Below are positions 14,929 to 17,145 of a stretch of 17,145 nucleotides of DNA, piece by piece (the first letter of the stretch is position 1; each line of letters opens with the position of its first letter). The notes under the pieces were generated by a model. That model was not told the origin of the DNA. It saw only the letters and a program-made list of their open reading frames with translations, and did no database searches. Made by a program: the position numbers and the translations under genes. This DNA is from an uncultured Duncaniella sp. (GTDB taxonomy: Bacteria; Bacteroidota; Bacteroidia; Bacteroidales; Muribaculaceae): positions 1 to 17,145 of the forward strand of contig CAJURI010000051.1 of the NCBI GenBank assembly GCA_910588795.1, given 5' to 3'.

Positions 14929-15669
14929 TTATTCCAGAGACCTTCCGCAAAGAGAATTGTCAAGCATGGCGGCCGAAGGAGTTTCTGCCTTGTCACGCAT
15001 CTTCAGATCAAACTCAGCAGTCTTCTCTCCAGAGAAAGATTCCCACCTCAATTTTATCTTGACAGTGTCCTTCAGATCCAGCATGTCATTGAGATTGAAC
15101 GCTATGAGAGCATCTCCCATATAACCGGCCACATCCCCTTTGGCGTCATGACGCAGCTCCATCTCATACGGATCCTCAGGATTGACTCCGGTCACGAGAT
15201 TTATCACATGAGGCTCACGGCTGTTGCCCCACAGAGTGCGGACACGCAGAGTGATGTAGCCGTCCTCGGCCACCGTAACCCAGTCGGCCACAATCTCTAC
15301 AGGATCATTGCCGAAAGCCTCGTCATCATCGATACCCGTGGCATGGACCGGAGCCTTGGTGCGTATGCTGTCAATCCAGTTTACCTGCACATTGCGCAGC
15401 ACACTTTTGCTCTCTGAAGCCGCTGTCTCAGTATAGTTCACCAGGGCACGCACCTCTTTCTTGCCGAACGGAGATTTTTTCATATTGGTGGGCTGGAGCA
15501 CGGTCTCGTTGTCGAGATTCATCACAAACGACCCATCCTCGCCGGGACACACGGTGACGATGGCAGTCGGGAGCCGGAGATCCACATCATCGTCATCGTC
15601 ACACGACTGGAAAAATGCGGCAGACCCAAACAGCGTTATAGCTGCAACAAGAAAATTGAATTTTTTCAT
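14929..15669 (-). CDS. NigD-like surface lipoprotein
   Basis: This 246-residue lipoprotein has a signal peptide with lipobox F-Q-S-C (Cys 23) followed by five Asp residues. An acidic run straight after the lipidated Cys is the known lipoprotein export signal that sends Bacteroidota lipoproteins to the cell surface. The mature part matches the NigD-like family as I remember it: P-T-A-I-V-T-V, D-G-S-F, L-Q-P-T-N-M-K-K-S-P-F-G-K-K-E-V-R-A-L-V-N-Y-T, then a beta-rich C-terminal half. NigD was first named in a nigerloxin-inhibition-related Bacteroides operon and most family members have no defined function. It lies 97 bp upstream of the sigma gene on the same strand. In B. thetaiotaomicron I recall NigD1 being part of the Das1 regulon, so this protein may be both a neighbour and a target. 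Its leader contains a long hairpin. Confidence 0.85.
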   Translation of the reverse strand: MKKFNFLVAAITLFGSAAFFQSCDDDDDVDLRLPTAIVTVCPGEDGSFVMNLDNETVLQPTNMKKSPFGKKEVRALVNYTETAASESKSVLRNVQVNWIDSIRTKAPVHATGIDDDEAFGNDPVEIVADWVTVAEDGYITLRVRTLWGNSREPHVINLVTGVNPEDPYEMELRHDAKGDVAGYMGDALIAFNLNDMLDLKDTVKIKLRWESFSGEKTAEFDLKMRDKAETPSAAMLDNSLCGRSLE

Positions 15670-15678
15670 ATTACTTTC

Positions 15679-15723
15679 GGATTAATGGATACATATTTAT
15701 GTGTTGTTCTATCCATTAAATCC
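15679..15723 (-). promoter_or_regulatory. Long hairpin in the leader of the NigD-like gene
   Basis: TTAATGGATA (15682-15691) and TATCCATTAA (15710-15719) are perfect 10-bp inverted arms. With one bulged A they extend by three further pairs to 15679 and 15723. The 18-base loop contains a small ACAT/ATGT repeat. The stem ends 9 bases before the ATG on the minus strand and could hide the ribosome landing site or control RNA stability. Confidence 0.6.
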
Positions 15724-15778
15724 GCCATTACTGAAAATCTTGCATCAGCAATGAAAATTTTTCAACAAAATCCAATCC

Positions 15779-15798
15779 ACCGGCCATATTTTACCGGT
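15779..15798 (-). terminator. Weak candidate terminator after the small lipoprotein
   Basis: ACCGG at 15779-15783 pairs with CCGGT at 15794-15798 around a 10-base loop, just after the small lipoprotein stop. On the minus strand only a broken T-rich stretch follows, so termination would be weak. It may instead be a regulatory hairpin upstream of the NigD-like gene. Confidence 0.25.
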
Positions 15799-15806
15799 TC
15801 ACAGCG

Positions 15807-16184
15807 TCATAAGTCGCCATGAAATTCTTTCAGATATTCTTCCTCGGCCCTTTTATAGTCCTCCATATGCTCCTGTGGATCCTCAAGCGAATAGTTTCCG
15901 CCCTCCTCCTTGATTTTCAGTATATTGGCATTCTCACGGACTATGTCCTCACATGCCGATCTATATGACTCCTTGCTCACGCCAAGCTTTATGGCGTCCT
16001 CCTCCGAAATATCAAGCACATATTGCTCGTCCACAAGTTTCAGATATTTCACGAGCGTCAGATTGTCCCTCTTACGAATATCCGATGCAGAGTCAGCAGA
16101 GCCATTATTATTACATGCACAGAAAACGACACACACCAATAACACTCCTATCAAACATGCCACTGATCCATTTTTACATCTCAT
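15807..16184 (-). CDS. Small lipoprotein of unknown function
   Basis: I do not recognise this 125-residue protein. It starts with a basic tip and a strongly hydrophobic helix (about 8-22) ending F-C-A-C-N-N-N, a plausible lipobox with lipidated Cys 24. The next residues are Asn/Gly/Ser rich rather than acidic, so unlike the NigD-like neighbour it lacks the surface-export signal and may stay on the periplasmic face. The mature part is rich in Lys, Glu and Asp and looks helical: V-K-Y-L-K-L-V-D-E-Q-Y-V-L-D-I-S-E-E-D and later D-Y-K-R-A-E-E-E-Y-L-K-E-F. A good Bacteroidota promoter lies about 60 bp upstream. It is on the same strand as the NigD-like gene, with a 137-bp gap. Confidence 0.72.
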   Translation of the reverse strand: MRCKNGSVACLIGVLLVCVVFCACNNNGSADSASDIRKRDNLTLVKYLKLVDEQYVLDISEEDAIKLGVSKESYRSACEDIVRENANILKIKEEGGNYSLEDPQEHMEDYKRAEEEYLKEFHGDL

Positions 16185-16222
16185 AGTTACTGAAGTTTAA
16201 TATTGAACAAAGAAAGGCCGCG

Positions 16223-16241
16223 TTGGCAAAGCCAATTTTTT
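16223..16241. repeat. Hairpin with T tract near the start of the small lipoprotein leader
   Basis: TTGGC-AAA-GCCAA followed by six T reads as a compact intrinsic terminator on the plus strand. On the minus strand it would form a stem near the very 5' end of the lipoprotein mRNA, whose predicted start is about 16239. I see no plus-strand gene for it to terminate. Confidence 0.45.
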
Positions 16242-16245
16242 GAGT

Positions 16246-16277
16246 CAAATATACGAAGAATATTCGACTGATACAAA
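16246..16277 (-). promoter_or_regulatory. Bacteroidota-type promoter for the small lipoprotein
   Basis: On the minus strand a TTTG -33 box (16277 to 16274) is followed by a 20-nt spacer and TATATTTG (16253 to 16246), a perfect TAnnTTTG element. Transcription should begin near 16239, leaving a leader of about 55 nt. A second TATATTTG on the same strand at 16318-16311 has poorer spacing (17 nt) to a TTTG. Confidence 0.7.
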
Positions 16278-16370
16278 ACATTATACAATATATTTCCCGT
16301 GACTCATCTACAAATATACATGAAATACACTTCAACAAATGTATTGGTGTTTGTTAAAAAGTTAATATGT

Positions 16371-16405
16371 TTTGGTGTACTTCCAGCGAATTTTGCTTAT
16401 CTTTG
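16371..16405 (+). promoter_or_regulatory. Bacteroidota-type promoter for the structured RNA and barrel gene
   Basis: TATCTTTG at 16398-16405 is a perfect -7 box. TTTG at 16371-16374 is the best -33 match, with a slightly long 23-nt spacer. It points rightward into the structured RNA, with a predicted start near 16412. Confidence 0.65.
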
Positions 16406-16411
16406 CGGCAT

Positions 16412-16648
16412 AGTCCTGTAGTGGGCTATACAGACATCAGAAAGCGCATTTCGCTTATTTCATAAGATGTGAACTTGGACACTTCACTATTGATACTGAA
16501 ATAATCGGAAGTATGCCTTTCTTGGCTTGTATATTCGTGTAAAACCGAAATACGGTCAAGTGGGGCTATCATTCCCTTGTTCGTATCAATGGTAGTCCAA
16601 GACCAACATCTTAGAATGAGGCTGAATGACGGCCTCGCTTTCTTTTTT
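16412..16648 (+). ncRNA. Structured non-coding RNA or long 5' leader (6S-like shape)
   Basis: This roughly 237-nt stretch has no good reading frame but strong folding signals. Near its start are small stems TAGTCC/GGGCTA (16411-16428) and AAGCG/CGCTT (16442-16456). A long-range helix follows in three blocks: 16463-16470 with 16606-16613 (8 bp), 16474-16480 with 16595-16601 (7 bp), and 16486-16496 with 16583-16593 (11 bp, one G-U). That gives 26 pairs separated by small internal loops. The enclosed 86 nt hold further small hairpins (ACCG/CGGT 16544-16556; CAAG..CTTG 16557-16579). A strong terminator closes it. A long rod with an open centre and its own promoter recalls 6S RNA or the Bacteroidales-1 family, but I cannot run a covariance search. 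The alternative is an attenuator for the barrel gene 57 bp downstream. Confidence 0.6.
16618..16648 (+). terminator. Intrinsic terminator of the structured RNA
   Basis: GAGGCTG (16618-16624) pairs with CGGCCTC (16630-16636) around the loop AATGA, giving a 7-bp stem with one G-U pair, then GCTTTCTTTTTT. It is the clearest intrinsic terminator in the window. Confidence 0.85.
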
Positions 16649-16665
16649 ACACCAATGGTTTAACA

Positions 16666-16686
16666 GTGCCGTAGGGCCGCAGGCAC
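16666..16686 (+). repeat. Small hairpin just before the barrel gene start
   Basis: GTGCC (16666-16670) can pair with GGCAC (16682-16686) around an 11-base loop. It sits between the terminator and the ATG at 16706, in a spacer where I find no TAnnTTTG promoter box. Confidence 0.4.
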
Positions 16687-16705
16687 ACACAAACATTTCA
16701 TATCA

Positions 16706-17125
16706 ATGAAACGTATTTTGCTATCGGCCATCATTGCTATGGCTTCAGTGGGTGCAGTATTTGCACAAAAGGGTGAAAGCGCAGTAGGCGTCAACCTCGG
16801 AGTGGCTCCCTCGCTCGAAAGCGGTTATTCGCTCACCAACTTCGGGATCGGTGCCAAGTATCAGTATGGGATCACCGACGCTCTCCGTGCGGAAGCTGAT
16901 TTGGACTACTGGTTCAAGGCAAAAGGGATCAGCGCATTCGACGCTTCGGCCAACATCCACTACCTGTTCAATGTTTCAGAGACATTCAAAGTATATCCCC
17001 TCGTCGGAATCGGATACGCTCGCCTGAAAGCCGACTGGAGCATCGGATTCGACAATGATGCCGACGACTATACAGAATACTACAATGAAGATGGGGGCAG
17101 CGGCGTAGTTCCGTGGCAGGGCTAA
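16706..17125 (+). CDS. Outer-membrane beta-barrel protein, apparently cut short
   Basis: The 139-residue product begins with a good signal peptide ending V-G-A-V-F-A-Q. It continues as a small porin-family barrel: A-V-G-V-N-L-G, T-N-F-G-I-G-A-K-Y-Q-Y-G-I-T-D-A-L-R-A-E-A-D, H-Y-L-F-N-V, K-V-Y-P-L-V-G-I-G-Y-A. Such Bacteroidota barrels are usually about 190-220 residues and end in strands with a terminal aromatic residue. This one stops with V-V-P-W-Q-G at 17125, directly after an acidic, Tyr-rich loop, and so lacks the last strands. A frameshift, a nonsense change or an assembly error near the window end could each explain this; the remaining 20 bases are too few to tell. Expression probably depends on the promoter at 16371-16405. 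Confidence 0.75.
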   Translation: MKRILLSAIIAMASVGAVFAQKGESAVGVNLGVAPSLESGYSLTNFGIGAKYQYGITDALRAEADLDYWFKAKGISAFDASANIHYLFNVSETFKVYPLVGIGYARLKADWSIGFDNDADDYTEYYNEDGGSGVVPWQG

Positions 17126-17145
17126 CCAAAATATTCGACAGACTC

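Noticed and set aside
15752..15762. GAAAA-T-TTTTC palindrome upstream of the NigD-like gene
   Set aside because: Simple A/T run expected by chance in AT-rich intergenic DNA.
16185..16705. tRNA, tmRNA, SRP RNA or RNase P RNA in the large intergenic region
   Set aside because: None of the conserved cores of these RNAs that I know could be found; the structure seen fits only a 6S-like or leader RNA.

Overview
The window looks like chromosomal DNA from a gut-type member of the order Bacteroidales, and Muribaculaceae is my best guess (inference). Three things support this: a type IX secretion system (T9SS) core locus, NigD-like and other Bacteroidota-type lipoproteins, and promoters of the Bacteroidota form TTTG-N(about 20)-TAnnTTTG, of which TATCTTTG or TATATTTG copies sit ahead of several genes. 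There are no tRNA or rRNA genes, no CRISPR array and no insertion sequence. Most of the DNA is coding.

Region 1 (1-2390, + strand) holds one large secreted or periplasmic protein with a C-terminal TlpA-like thioredoxin domain. Region 2 (2413-10184, - strand) is a tightly packed seven-gene run read right to left: porT, porP, gldK(porK), gldL(porL), gldM(porM), gldN(porN) and a family 2 glycosyltransferase. GldL and GldM form the proton-powered inner-membrane motor. GldK and GldN form the periplasmic ring. PorP and PorT are outer-membrane components. Region 3 (10283-12870, + strand) is divergent from porT and carries gldE, gldD and a 4'-phosphopantetheinyl transferase, each overlapping the next by ATGA. 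Two groups of gliding/T9SS genes therefore share one 177-bp divergent intergenic region.

Region 4 (12961-16184, - strand) is a regulatory and envelope block. Read right to left it has a small lipoprotein, a NigD-like lipoprotein carrying an acidic surface-export signal, an ECF sigma factor, and a protein with a cytoplasmic segment, one inner-membrane helix, a long periplasmic linker and a C-terminal outer-membrane beta-barrel. That last layout matches the recently described dual membrane-spanning anti-sigma factors (Dma) and their Das sigma partners, which control outer-membrane vesiculation in Bacteroides.

Region 5 (16185-17145) is a 521-bp stretch without a protein gene. It contains divergent promoters and a structured RNA of about 240 nt (26 bp of long-range helix plus a strong intrinsic terminator), followed by an outer-membrane beta-barrel gene that stops early, close to the window end.

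The most interesting items are the NigD/Das/Dma block beside a complete PorPKLMN operon, the structured RNA or attenuator before the barrel gene, and several hairpins or palindromes in the leaders of the envelope genes.
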